Part shown: positions 1 to 9,348 of the stretch, one piece after another
Layout: each line of letters begins with the position of its first letter
Position numbering within the stretch: the first letter of the stretch is position 1
Assembly (NCBI GenBank): GCA_000149265.1
Contig: CH003364.1
Location: 639,829-703,828 of the forward strand
Length of the DNA: 64,000 bases
Source of the DNA: Ciona savignyi
Taxonomy: Eukaryota > Chordata > Ascidiacea > Phlebobranchia > Cionidae
Reading direction: 5' to 3'
Notes under the pieces: model-generated
Database searches by the model: none
What the model was told of the DNA's origin: nothing
Seen by the model: only the letters and a program-made list of their open reading frames with translations
Made by a program: the position numbers and the translations under genes

Positions 1-103
1 ATGAATAACCCCCTCCTTTGGCCAATCAATGGCATTAAATATAAACTATTCGATTTCATCTAAAATCGGTACAATTGTAATATGTTCTACTTAGAATATT
101 TAC

Positions 104-227
104 CTGGAATGCTTTCTTCTTCGTCGTATCGTAAACTACGACGACGGCGACGACTCCACCAAGCGTCACCATTTTCAGTGGCAGCAAGCAACACAAGTGC
201 GAAGAGAAGTAGAATCGCTTTATTCAT
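104..227 (-). CDS. Small secreted precursor, first coding exon (partial)
   Basis: The minus strand reads an ATG at 227 followed by 41 codons to a consensus GT donor after base 104; the rest of the gene lies beyond the left edge. The peptide has a signal-peptide N terminus (MNKAILLLFALVLLAA), then TENGDAWW, a run of five arginines (SRRRRRSL) and an acidic stretch (DEEES). A signal peptide followed by a polybasic site and an acidic segment is the layout of a processed peptide precursor such as a hormone or antimicrobial peptide, but no family is recognised, so the function is open. A 3' splice acceptor (TTTTAACAG) abuts the ATG directly. It fits either a 5'UTR intron, with a donor at 279/280, or a spliced-leader acceptor. 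Confidence 0.6.
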
Positions 228-326
228 CTGTTAAAATTTCGTTACAAATCACACAAATTAAAGTCAAAAACAAACTTACCTTTGAAGTGTTCAAAACGAA
301 GATGATTTTATTCTATTGAGCGTTGG

Positions 327-334
327 ATTTTATA
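327..334 (-). promoter_or_regulatory. TATA box of the secreted-precursor gene
   Basis: On the minus strand CTATAAAATCC lies about 50 bases upstream of a putative 5'UTR exon that ends at a GT donor (279/280) and about 100 bases upstream of the ATG at 227. Position and sequence fit a core TATA box. The transcription start itself is inferred. Confidence 0.45.
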
Positions 335-407
335 GCCAAACAACTTTTTCATATTTCCAAATTTTCTCTCTTCGATTGCTCAGTGAGTTCTTTAGAAATG
401 CGGAAAT

Positions 408-513
408 CAATTGTTTTGTATATGTACGTGCGTATGGCAATAGTCGTCTCATAACCATCACAATTGTTTTGTATATGTACGAGCGTATGGCAATAGTCGT
501 CTCATAACCATCA
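408..513. repeat. 53-bp tandem duplication upstream of the secreted-precursor gene
   Basis: Two nearly identical 53-base units (408-460 and 461-513) begin CAATTGTTTTGTATATGTAC and differ at about one base. They lie just upstream of the TATA box of the minus-strand gene, so they could duplicate a promoter element. An ORF across them is a by-product of the repeat. Confidence 0.75.
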
Positions 514-714
514 CCTCTGTAGACAGTAATTTAAGTAAGACTGTAACAAATACGAATACTACGATCAGTTGATTGCGCCTCTATATTATTTGTCCAAACA
601 TGATGAATCAAATAAACATATTATATCTTACAAATTTGAGTAAAGTGATTTTGATTTTAGTCATTACAACGCTGCTAATTTGACAAAGCGACAAACATAA
701 AATTAAATGAAGTT

Positions 715-1004
715 GTCCGACCGGTTAGTCTAGTGGTTAAGTGCGACGCCTTTCAATGGAAAAGTTTATGATTCGAAACTGGTCGCTAGCTAGTCGGTTG
801 TGTCCTTGGGCAAGGCACTTTACGAACATTGCCTGAACCCAGCGGATTAATGGGTTCTACCAAATTAAAGGAACGTGTAAATCATACATAACAAAATGCA
901 ATAGCTCCGGTAACCCGACGGTGGGCGCAAGGTGATCTGACGATTGCTCGAGTGGTAATCCCCTTAGTTTTCCCATTCACGTGAAAAAACATGAATATCC
1001 TATG
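715..1004 (+). mobile_element. tRNA-derived SINE, near full length
   Basis: Reference copy of the window's commonest repeat. The 5' head has a tRNA-like A box (TTAGTCTAGTGGTTAAGTGC) and B box (GATTCGAAACT). A conserved body follows (CCTTGGGCAAGGCACTT, AATGGGTTCTACCAAATTAAA, CTCCGGTAACCCGACGGTGG). It ends in TTTTCCCATTCACG and an ATGAATATCCTAT tail. It carries internal Pol III boxes and no ORF. The left inverted repeat of the neighbouring element starts right at its tail. Confidence 0.85.
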
Positions 1005-1230
1005 TTAAAATTGTGCAAAAACTTGAATATGTCGGGTTTCGATTGAACAGGATGATAATACACAGACAAGTCAAAGCCTTACAAGTAAATATTTAAAGAT
1101 TTCATTGCCGTCTAATATCTCATGATGAAAGCAGTATTCCACCAAGTTCTAACGACGCACAAGAAAGATGATTCTGTCTGTAAAGGAAATTATTAAGTTG
1201 TCGCTGGAACTCTGGCGGAAATGGAGATTA

Positions 1231-1412
1231 ATCATCTCTCAAATTATCGTCCTGTGATAGGTTGATAAATTTCCTCCCTCAAATTACCGTTCTGTGATTG
1301 GTTGATAAATTTCCTCCCTCAAATTATCGTTCTGTGATTGATTGATAAATTTCCTCCCTCAAATTATCGTCCTGTGATTGGTTGATAAATTTCCTTCATC
1401 AAATAATATGTT
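1231..1412. repeat. 40-bp tandem repeat inside the left arm
   Basis: About four units with period 40 start TTGATAAATTTCCTCCCTCA at 1262, 1302, 1342 and 1382 (the last diverges). The matching place in the right arm has a single unit, so the array expanded in the left arm after the arms formed. Confidence 0.85.
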
Positions 1413-1547
1413 TGTGACTGGTGAAAACAAAAGTTTTGAATTGTCGTCATTAAATTTGCTCTTGATGCACTTTGATATAAGATGGTAAGCCATACTCAAG
1501 TATTAACTTGTAATATTAGACATTGTAGGTCTATTCATAGCGTAGAT

Positions 1548-1964
1548 TTATTCACCCAAATTCACCTGAGAACACGTAAACAGAAAGCACCGAAAACAAC
1601 AATAAGATAAATACAAAATAAATAATTTATGTGTAAACTTAAAATAATCAGTTTCACTGCAAGCATTCGGGCTGGTACCATAGAGTACTAATATATAGAG
1701 TGGACACTCGCGCAATTGGTTCAGACGCGTCACGCTTGATGTACATCTGATCACGTGGTCATATTCGCTCATGTTTACAATGCACATGATAGCAATAGCA
1801 GGACAGAATGTTAGTAAACGGCAGGATATTAGGGCTTTGACCGTTATTCCAAGTAAGTAATTTACCAACAGACATAGGTGAGTTAACCCAATAGTGGTAT
1901 TTTCAGATGACTCACTGTTGCGTTCCAATTTAACATATTCATCAGGAAACTGTGCGTCTTTCAT
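1548..1964 (-). CDS. Hypothetical 138-aa ORF within the inverted-repeat element
   Basis: This open frame of 138 codons fills much of the centre between the two inverted arms. The product is cysteine-rich with hydrophobic stretches (HLCLLVNYLLGI near residue 30, LFILYLSYCCFRCFLF near the C terminus) and no recognised domain. It may be chance coding in an AT-rich element or a decayed element gene. Confidence 0.2.
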   Translation of the reverse strand: MKDAQFPDEYVKLERNSESSENTTIGLTHLCLLVNYLLGITVKALISCRLLTFCPAIAIMCIVNMSEYDHVIRCTSSVTRLNQLRECPLYILVLYGTSPNACSETDYFKFTHKLFILYLSYCCFRCFLFTCSQVNLGE

Positions 1965-2771
1965 ACTTCTCCAACCGTAGTTCGGAAAGATTTCGTTTAA
2001 AACTCAACACCGAGAAAATCTTACCAAAATTATTCTTTATTTAGGATATTCGAATCCACCAAATGTTACAACATTGAAGTGGGGCGTATGATTGATGAAT
2101 GAAGAGTGTGGATCTGCTTTTTACAAGATTGCGCAACAACTGAAATTGGTAGGATTATTTTGCCACATGGAATGGTTTACTGAGGTCCAGAGTTTACTGT
2201 GAACTAAACTCTATTTATTGTGACATTACATTTTTATTTGACACCTCAACATTTAAACTTAGATTTTTGTTGATTTTTAAAAAGTGAAGCCAACACCTGC
2301 CACCCAGGAGAAGAAAAATGCATTATCTGACCAAAGATCAGGTGTATCAATCTATGCCTTAAATAGGCCTACAATGTCTATTATTACAAGTTAATACTTG
2401 CGTATGGCTTACTATCTTTTATCAAAGTGCATTAAGAGCAAATTAAATGACGACAATTCAACAATTTTGTTTTCACCAGTCACAAACATATTATTTGAGG
2501 GAGGGAATTTATCAACCAATCACAGGACGATAATTTGAGAGATGATTAATCTTCATTTCCGTCAGAGTTCCAGCGACAACTTAATAATTTCCTCTACAGA
2601 CAGAATCATATTTCTTGTGTATCGTTAGAATTTGGTGGAATACTGCTTTCATAATGAGATATTAGACGGCAATGAAATCTTTAAATATTTACTTGTAAGG
2701 CTTTGACTTGTCTGTGTATTATCGTCCTGTTCAATCGAAACCCGACATATTCAAGTTTTTGCACAATTTTA

Positions 2772-3479
2772 CTTCAATTGATTCTGTGTTTGTCGCTTTG
2801 TATCTCAAATTAGAAGCGGTGTAATGACTCAAGTCAAAATCGCGTCACTTTACTCAACTTTGTGAGATATATATTCGATTCATCATGTTTGTACAAATAA
2901 TAGAAATGTTAAAACAATTGATCGTAGTAAGTAAACATTACAAACTACAATAAACTGATACAATTTAGATTACCATTAGGCTAAATTGACCTGGACTTAT
3001 GATTTTGCTTAATCGCTTATTGAATTGATTTTTTTACAAACGGCGTCCCATATATGACACGTTTAATACGCCAGGATGTGTGATTGATAACAGATAATGC
3101 ATAAGATATTTGATTCAAAATCCACACAGCTAAATGAACATTTATTTGTGTAAATTTCATGTACTTTAAAGATTTGGACAGTTAAATAGATATAAAACCT
3201 CTGCAAATGCGTTTATATATAATGATATTATAGGCTTGGTTTTTAGTCAAAACGAAGTTGTCCTATAAATTGTGTTTTCTAAGCAAACATTTGTGTCGAT
3301 CTGCAAGTTATAGTTGCACCTCAAAGTAATTGTCAAGCATAACTACAAAGTGTCAACCACGTGTTTAACCACCACTATTTGTAAAACACATGTCGTATGC
3401 CATATATTCATGCTACAGTGTCCCTAACCACAATTTGTATTTTATACACTGAGTATGTACTTTGTTTCTGCAAGCATAA
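2772..3479. other. Non-coding stretch, nothing recognised
   Basis: AT-rich sequence between the inverted-repeat element and the repeat tract at 3.5-4.7 kb. No ORF, splice pattern, RNA gene or known repeat was seen. Confidence 0.5.
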
Positions 3480-4720
3480 ACGCATGGGTCCCATAGTTAT
3501 CAGACCAAACTTCTTTTCCATGTGTAGTTGAGAAAAGAATAAACGTCTTAAATATACGAACATTTAACCACAACAGTTTTAAATTAAAGCTTTTTTTTAA
3601 GCGTGGTGGTAAAATAGAGCTAAATTTTTAAAATACCCCGATTTCATGGTTTTGGGAATTCCCCTGGGTTTAGTAGATAATTTTCTGTTTAACAATGTGG
3701 GTCATGTGATGTAACAATTCTTAAAGTTTTATTCCGGTTTGTCGACTCCTTGTTGGATATGTCAGTGCGATATGGCATGTCTGTCACAGTCATAATTCAA
3801 GATCGTATTTTCGTTTTTAAGGGAATTAACCTATGTAAACGTTTTCTTTCTTTTAATAAATTGACTCAGAGTGTTTAATGGTCTAACATTTCACCAAATC
3901 TGATCAAAATTAAAGCAGCCGTTCAAGCGCTATGCCCCAAAAAGATAAAGTAATAGTTTCTGCATATTTAGACCATGTTCTCTTACAAATGTCAAATTTT
4001 TATTGCGATTCCATTACTCTTTTTGGTAGATGTCGGGGCGCCATGCCATGCATATGTTGCTATCATGATTTGAGGAAAAAATCTTATTTTTTAGGGTATT
4101 TCATTAGATAATCTTTTTTATTTGTTTTAAGTGTTAAATCAGTGACTAATGCACTTACATTCCACCAAATCTGATTAAAATTGGAGAATCTGTTCAAGCG
4201 CTATTTATCACCCACAACTTTGATTTCTGTACATCTATACCATGTTGTCTAAAAAATGTAAAATTTTATTTGCGATTCCATTACTCCTTTTGGTAAATGT
4301 CGAGGTGAAATGGCATGCTTGTCACAATCCTGATTTGAGAACAAAAACCTATTTTTGGGGGTATATTCCTAAGTTATTTTTTTATTTTCTTTAGGTGTTA
4401 AATAAGTGACTAATTACTTACATTCCACCAAAGATAAAAATTGGAGCAGCCGTTCATGCGCTATGCCCAAAAAAGCTAACACTTAAAAAAAATACCGTTT
4501 TGGTTTTTCACCTCCCAGGGGAATTCCCCTAAATATATTACCCAAATTTTGGTTTCTGCTCATCTAGACCATGTGATCTAACAAATGACAAAGTTTCATT
4601 GCGATTCCCTTATCCCTTCTGTTAGATGTCGGAGCCACAAGCCATGCCTGTCAAGCGTTCGACGAAAAAAAAAGGACAAAAACAATATGTGTCCCATTTT
4701 TCCAAATGGGACCCATAACT
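3480..4720. repeat. Diverged ~300-bp tandem repeats with palindromic flanks
   Basis: Three to four imperfect copies of a block recur at roughly 280-320-base spacing, near 3.7, 3.97, 4.25 and 4.57 kb. Diagnostic phrases are ATTGCGATTCCATTACTC, GGTAGATGTCG and TTCCACCAAATCTGAT. Near the two ends the sequence carries ATGGGTCCCAT (3485-3495) and AATGGGACCCATAACTA (4704-4720), which are inverted relative to each other. This suggests the tract is one repeat-bearing mobile element. No protein-coding capacity was seen. Confidence 0.6.
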
Positions 4721-4845
4721 ACAAATTATAACATGGTTACTAAGCTTATGTATTTAAAAGACGACAGTCAAGGTATTTGTAGTTAGGTAAATTATATCTA
4801 AAAAACGTAACTGCTCTGGTATTTGTTTTCCTATGAATATTGCTT

Positions 4846-5124
4846 GTCCGACAGATAAGTCTGGTGGTTTAGTGCGTTGCCTTTCAACTGAAGGGTAGCA
4901 TGTATGAAACTGGTCGCTTGTTAGTAGGTTGTTCTTGGGCAAGGAACTTAACAGACATTGCCTGTACCCTTCGGATTAATGGGTTTTACTAAATTAAAAG
5001 AACGTGTGAAACATACACAACACACTGCAATAGCTGGATGGTAGGTAATCTGACGATTGGCCGTGTGTTAACCCCCTTGGTCTTCCCATTCACGGGGATA
5101 TAAAAATGAATATCCTATCCTATA
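4846..5124 (+). mobile_element. tRNA-derived SINE, near full length
   Basis: Same family as the 715-1004 copy. It starts GTCCGACAGATAAGTCTGG, keeps the TTCTTGGGCAAGG and TGGGTTTTACTAAATTAAAA body, and ends AATATCCTATCCTAT. It is more diverged, with part of the centre missing. Confidence 0.8.
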
Positions 5125-5260
5125 GTAAGTTACAATATAGCAACTATTCAAAAATGTCGCAAATAAAACTGCACTTTAAAGAATAACTTAAACATAGAAA
5201 TAAAAATAAAATGTTGATTGTGCATGATAGATTTCGGTGTAAGATTTTACAACATTAAAC

Positions 5261-5932
5261 ATGCATATTAGAACATTGAAAATAGATGATTTAGCTGAAG
5301 TCCAGAGACTTCTATGCTCTCATTTCACCAAAGAACCCACTATGGACGCCTAAGATATTCCCGCCTCGGAGCTTATGGATGTTCTGAAATCACTGGCGGA
5401 ATTGTTCTTGGAACAAGGGGCCTCCGCCGGAGTCTTTGAAGAGAAAAGCCGAAAACTGATCGCTGTAAACGTCGGAGCTGTTCGGGTTAAGCCAGAAGCT
5501 GGAAGTTCGTTTACGCAAAATCCTCAAATTATTCAATTAAGAAAAAAATATCCTTGGTTTGCCGTCAAAGGAAGACTGTACAGTCGTTTGGGAGAAGACG
5601 ATATTTTTAAATTTCTCGATGCCAAGAAAATATTTGCTGGTCAAATGCTAGTTATCGATCCGAAGTACGCAAATCAAGGCCTGGCCTCATCATTGATAAA
5701 GGAAATGGAAAACTTATTTGCAAGTGCAGGCTTTGAGTATGCAATATGCAAAACAACTTCCGAATATAGTTATAAGGCGGCCTTTCAACTGGGCTACACC
5801 GTACTTCAAAGCATAGATCTTCGATATTACGTCGATGAAATAACTGGGAAAAAAACTTTTCTTAATGTTTTACCACCACATTATTTTGCTCGTCTTAGTT
5901 ACAAGCGATTAGTAAGGAAGTCGGCACTTTGA
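5261..5932 (+). pseudogene. Arylalkylamine N-acetyltransferase-like GNAT gene with early in-frame stop
   Basis: A single open frame of 223 codons from the ATG at 5261 is interrupted only by a TAA at 5351-5353 (codon 31). The downstream part has a usable ATG at 5375 and runs 185 codons. The protein shows the GNAT acetyl-CoA-binding motif A (VIDPKYANQGLASSLI, about codons 131-146), followed by GFEYAICKTTSEYSYKAAFQLGY. This is the layout of invertebrate arylalkylamine/dopamine N-acetyltransferases, which transfer acetyl from acetyl-CoA to monoamines in the cytosol. Codons 1-30 look like a normal GNAT beta1-alpha1 start (MHIRTLKIDDLAEVQRLL), so the stop truncates a real gene. It may be a recent pseudogene, a segregating null allele or a base-call error. 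No intron is present. Confidence 0.7.
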
Positions 5933-7005
5933 AGATCACAATTCCCTAGGCTAATGTCTTATTTTGATTATTACAGGTGTTTTAGTAACTACGGTTTAGG
6001 CGTTTAAATAGCAATATATTGCTTTTTTGCATACATTTTAACCATATACATTTTTGTAAGGTTTGTTATCAATAATAACTAAGTGCTATTAAACTGCGAT
6101 GTACAATGTTTTTTTTGTAATCTGTTTATTGTTAATTCGCCTTGCAGTTATAAAAAAAACACACATTAAAATAACCTGATAGATTTAATTAAATATGTAT
6201 TTCGTGATTTGTTGGTCTAGTGCTTAAACGTAACTTAATCTGTTTTAATTAACTCATTTTTTTTTAAAGTGACATATATACATTACCAGAACTAGAAGAT
6301 TTTTCATGGGAAAGTTTGGGAGAACGCGTCTGTTCATAACTTAACATTTAAATTTCTATGCTGCGCTCGTGGTTATAATTGTGCTGCTTCAACAATAAAG
6401 AAAAATGAATCATCTCCTCAGACAGTGACTATTCCAGATCATTTAAATAGTGGCGGAGCAGTGTTTTGGCACCTTCCTGAATTCCGCTGTTAGCCATAGT
6501 TTTAAATCTTGCCACAAACAAAAATCTGCGTTGGAGACGATCGTACGCTACAACTCGGGTTTTCATAGATAAAAGAATTAGGTGGAAGTATCTCCAGCAT
6601 AATTGTTTTGTCTGTGCAATATTGTACAGAAGGTTTATCATTTCATTAACTTAATTACCGCGGTAATCGTGTGTACTGGGCCCCGTGAGTATTACATTTG
6701 GACGTCTATGTTGTATGTTATTGATGGTCACGCCTCGGTGAATTTTGCGCTCGGTTGCATATGAGTAGATAAATGTGAAATTTTCGGTTTTTGGTCCCAA
6801 GGAACCGGTTTCTCTAAATACCCAGTGTGGGCAGGTTGTAGTGCTAGTTAAATTTGCCCACTCTATTAATGGTTGACTTATTTACCCAAAACTTTTACAT
6901 TTTAGTTATTTTTTTAAAGTTTAACTTGACAGGATTATGATTAGCTTATTCTCAGCACAAGAAAATATTAAGCGAAAGATATGGGATCACAACCAGCCGC
7001 CATCG
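5933..7005. other. Non-coding stretch, nothing recognised
   Basis: 3' flank of the acetyltransferase-like gene and intergenic AT-rich DNA. A 70-codon minus-strand ORF at 6429-6641 has no recognised domain or splice partner and is not called. Confidence 0.45.
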
Positions 7006-7213
7006 GGTGCCTCTAAATACTACAGGACCGCTTGGATCATTTCGATTACTATTGAAAGTAATTCTAACCCTGTCCCAAACACTAATCTCAACCCCAGAAC
7101 TAACTTTAACCCCAACCCTAACATTAATATTATGGCTTTTGTAATTACGAAGTATAGTAAGCGATTTAAGCGCTTCATGCGATCCAAGCGGTCCTGTAGT
7201 ATTTAGAGGTACC
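7006..7213. mobile_element. MITE with TAACCC-rich core (reference copy)
   Basis: A 208-base element with inverted ends of about 35 bases: GGTGCCTCTAAATACTACAG at the left and its complement ending ATTTAGAGGTACC at the right, both next to a GATC-C-AAGCGGT block. The core is rich in telomere-like CCCTAA-type words (ATTCTAACCCTGTCCC, CTTTAACCCCAACCCTAAC). It has no useful ORF. Other copies lie at 10793-10982, 12145-12226 and 41999-42186. Confidence 0.8.
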
Positions 7214-7926
7214 GGCCGCCATCTAGCAGGTTGTGTTCTTGTGTAATGCATGTAGTGACATTTGCGGCTTGTGACATATTTGTTGCACATTATATTAAGT
7301 TTTGTTAAAATTGTTTAAGTAATCCATTATTGCATGCTGGCTGCACAGCTGTGTTCCAAAAACCCTTTAGCCTCACTCCCTGTGCAGGTCAACGTGCTAT
7401 AATCCCCGAGCCATACATGGCAAGCTGACATTTTATGTGTAAACTCATTGTATTATATTATTATCAAAAACTCGTTCTGAGTTGCAGACCTGAGCACTGC
7501 CTGCTTGGAGCCGATATCTCCAAGCATGTATTACAAACCAGTTTAATTGTATGCATCATATTGTATCAGCCTGCAATATAACAATAAAGAAACTTTTTGT
7601 ATGGAGTCGGATTGCCAGCTATTTTGTCCTGGCTGAGGTCTGTTAGTTGGGGAACCTCATGCCAGATTTAGCGCCAGCAGTAGGCGCAAACACAAGCCTG
7701 AACCAGAACAATTAAGGAAGATCCCCAAATGCACTTGCTGGACATTTCTTTAATCCAATGTGTTAAAAAAGTAAAAAAGGCCATTTTTATATTTAGGTCC
7801 ATTTTTATCTGTACTAAAATTATTTCATACTTAGAAAGTATATCTTGTTTAGTTTACATGTTCTCTGCTCTTTCCAAAAATTTAGATTCATAGTGGTAAA
7901 ACAGATGTAAACCATAAGCCCTGATA
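7214..7926. other. Upstream region of GNPTG
   Basis: No gene or repeat recognised. A possible 3' splice acceptor (CCAAAAATTTAG, near 7884) lies about 40 bases before the GNPTG start. It could mark a 5'UTR intron or a spliced-leader site. Confidence 0.35.
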
Positions 7927-8715
7927 ATGAAAAGCATTCAAATACATTTACTGCTTGGAATAATTGGAAGCTTACTAACAAATGGGGTTGGTGAGATCGT
8001 TCAAATGAAAATAGTTAACGAAGTATCAAACTACGGGTGGAACGCTGGTGTTGGTGCAGACTCAAGTTCGAAGTTAACAGCTAAAGTGCCACCCGCTCCT
8101 TTCTCTGGACCCATGAGTTTAAAGCCGCTTTCAAGGAAGTGCTTTTCCTATCTTGGAGATTATAAGTTTGAGTTTTGTCCGTTCAATAACGTCACTCAGC
8201 ATGAGAGGTCTATGAGGTGGAATCCTTACAGTGGGGTGGTGGGAGTGTGGCTTGAATGGGAGATTGTAAACAACACATTTACAGCCATGATCCTGAAAAA
8301 CGGAGAGGATTGTGGATCAGTAACACGTCAAGCTCGTGTTCTTCTAAAATGCGGTGCCGTAAACAATATAACATCAGTCACAGAACCAAGTCGCTGCCAA
8401 TATGAACTGGTCTTTGAATCTCCATTAGTATGTCACCCAGATGCTATGCTTGTTTATATCACGTTGAACGCAAGTTTACGTTCTGAGTGGGACAATATAG
8501 AACAAGAACTTTATGATGACTACATAACTAAAAAGGGGTACAACAGAAGACTTTTTAAACTTTTTGAAAAAGCTGGTTTAATGACGGTACCGAAAGAAAA
8601 TGTTTCTGAGAAATTTCAAGATTACACCTCTTTAGAACTATGTAATACAGATTACAGAACACTCTTAGAAGAGGTTAAACAATTAAGAAAACACAACAGT
8701 AAATTTAAGACTTAA
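7927..8715 (+). CDS. GNPTG: GlcNAc-1-phosphotransferase gamma subunit
   Basis: Intact intronless 262-residue protein. GNPTG is the regulatory subunit of the Golgi enzyme that starts mannose-6-phosphate tagging of lysosomal hydrolases. A signal peptide (MKSIQIHLLLGIIGSLL) is followed by a mannose-6-phosphate-receptor-homology domain at about residues 70-170: RKCFSYLGDYKFEFCPFNNV, then RWNPYSGVVGVWLEWEI, then SPLVCHP. These match vertebrate GNPTG nearly word for word. Domain cysteines are at 72, 84, 129, 142, 157 and 169. C239 sits near where the vertebrate protein has its inter-subunit cysteine. Asn-glycosylation sequons are visible at N88 (NVT) and N115 (NNT), plus N147, N181 and N225. The protein is somewhat shorter than the human one (about 305 residues), lacking the variable C-terminal tail. 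Lack of introns is a point to note. Confidence 0.93.
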   Translation: MKSIQIHLLLGIIGSLLTNGVGEIVQMKIVNEVSNYGWNAGVGADSSSKLTAKVPPAPFSGPMSLKPLSRKCFSYLGDYKFEFCPFNNVTQHERSMRWNPYSGVVGVWLEWEIVNNTFTAMILKNGEDCGSVTRQARVLLKCGAVNNITSVTEPSRCQYELVFESPLVCHPDAMLVYITLNASLRSEWDNIEQELYDDYITKKGYNRRLFKLFEKAGLMTVPKENVSEKFQDYTSLELCNTDYRTLLEEVKQLRKHNSKFKT

Positions 8716-8989
8716 ATTATGCGTGGAATCGATAGCTAAGAGTATGTATTCGTAAAATGGTGCAATTAAATATACTACATTTTAATTAAATTGCATTTCA
8801 CCAAAGCATGCGTCAACAAATGTTCAAGTACGTGTTGCAATTTAGTACAATTTTTTATCAATCTTTTTAAAACAAGGTGCGCTTTAAAATTAAATAATCA
8901 ACAAATCACAGGAAATAGCCTAATGGAAAGGCGACCATCAAAATATGTATTAAATTTCATCTTTTAGCAAAAGGGTTTAAGGTTTAACA

Positions 8990-9190
8990 CTCTCGGTTGT
9001 GTCCTTGTGTAAGGCACCTAACAGACATTGCCTGAACCCAGTGATTATTAGCTTCTACTAAATTAAAAAAACATGTGGATCACACACAAAACACTGCAAT
9101 AGTTCCGGGGTGAGAATGGTGTGATCTGGAGATTGTCCATATGTTAACCCCCTTAGTTTCCCATTCACAGGAAACTATCCTATCCTATAA
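8990..9190 (+). mobile_element. SINE, degraded head
   Basis: Body and tail of the common SINE: TCGGTTGTGTCCTTGTGTAA, GACATTGCCTGAACCCAGTG, then CCATTCACAGG and TATCCTATCCTAT. The tRNA-like head is too diverged to place. Confidence 0.7.
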
Positions 9191-9348
9191 TCAATACCAT
9201 AAAAGTGCCAAAGTTATGACAATATCATAACCCACAATACAAAAAAGTGCAATATTAGGATTTTAGGGACATAAAATTTAAGTGCGTTGCTTACATATAC
9301 ATATGTCCATGCGGTTATTTAATTTGACACAGTATTAAAACATCAAGT

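Larger units (their letters stand above)
1006..2771. mobile_element. Long inverted-repeat (foldback) element
   Basis: TAAAATTGTGCAAAAACTTG starts at 1006 and its reverse complement ends at 2771. The left arm (1006-1535) and right arm (2361-2771) are inverted copies along their whole length. The left arm is about 120 bases longer because it has four copies of a 40-base unit where the right arm has one. The 825-base centre holds one minus-strand ORF of 138 codons. No known transposase motif was recognised and no clear target duplication was found. It is probably a foldback or non-autonomous DNA transposon. Confidence 0.7.

Noticed and set aside
6429-6641. 70-codon minus-strand ORF with a basic helix-like C terminus
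   Set aside because: No domain recognised with confidence, no splice partners, no family support; length is within chance expectation.
7050-7125. CCCTAA-rich stretch considered as interstitial telomere
   Set aside because: Words are degenerate, short and always inside a MITE with inverted ends; no uninterrupted hexamer array.
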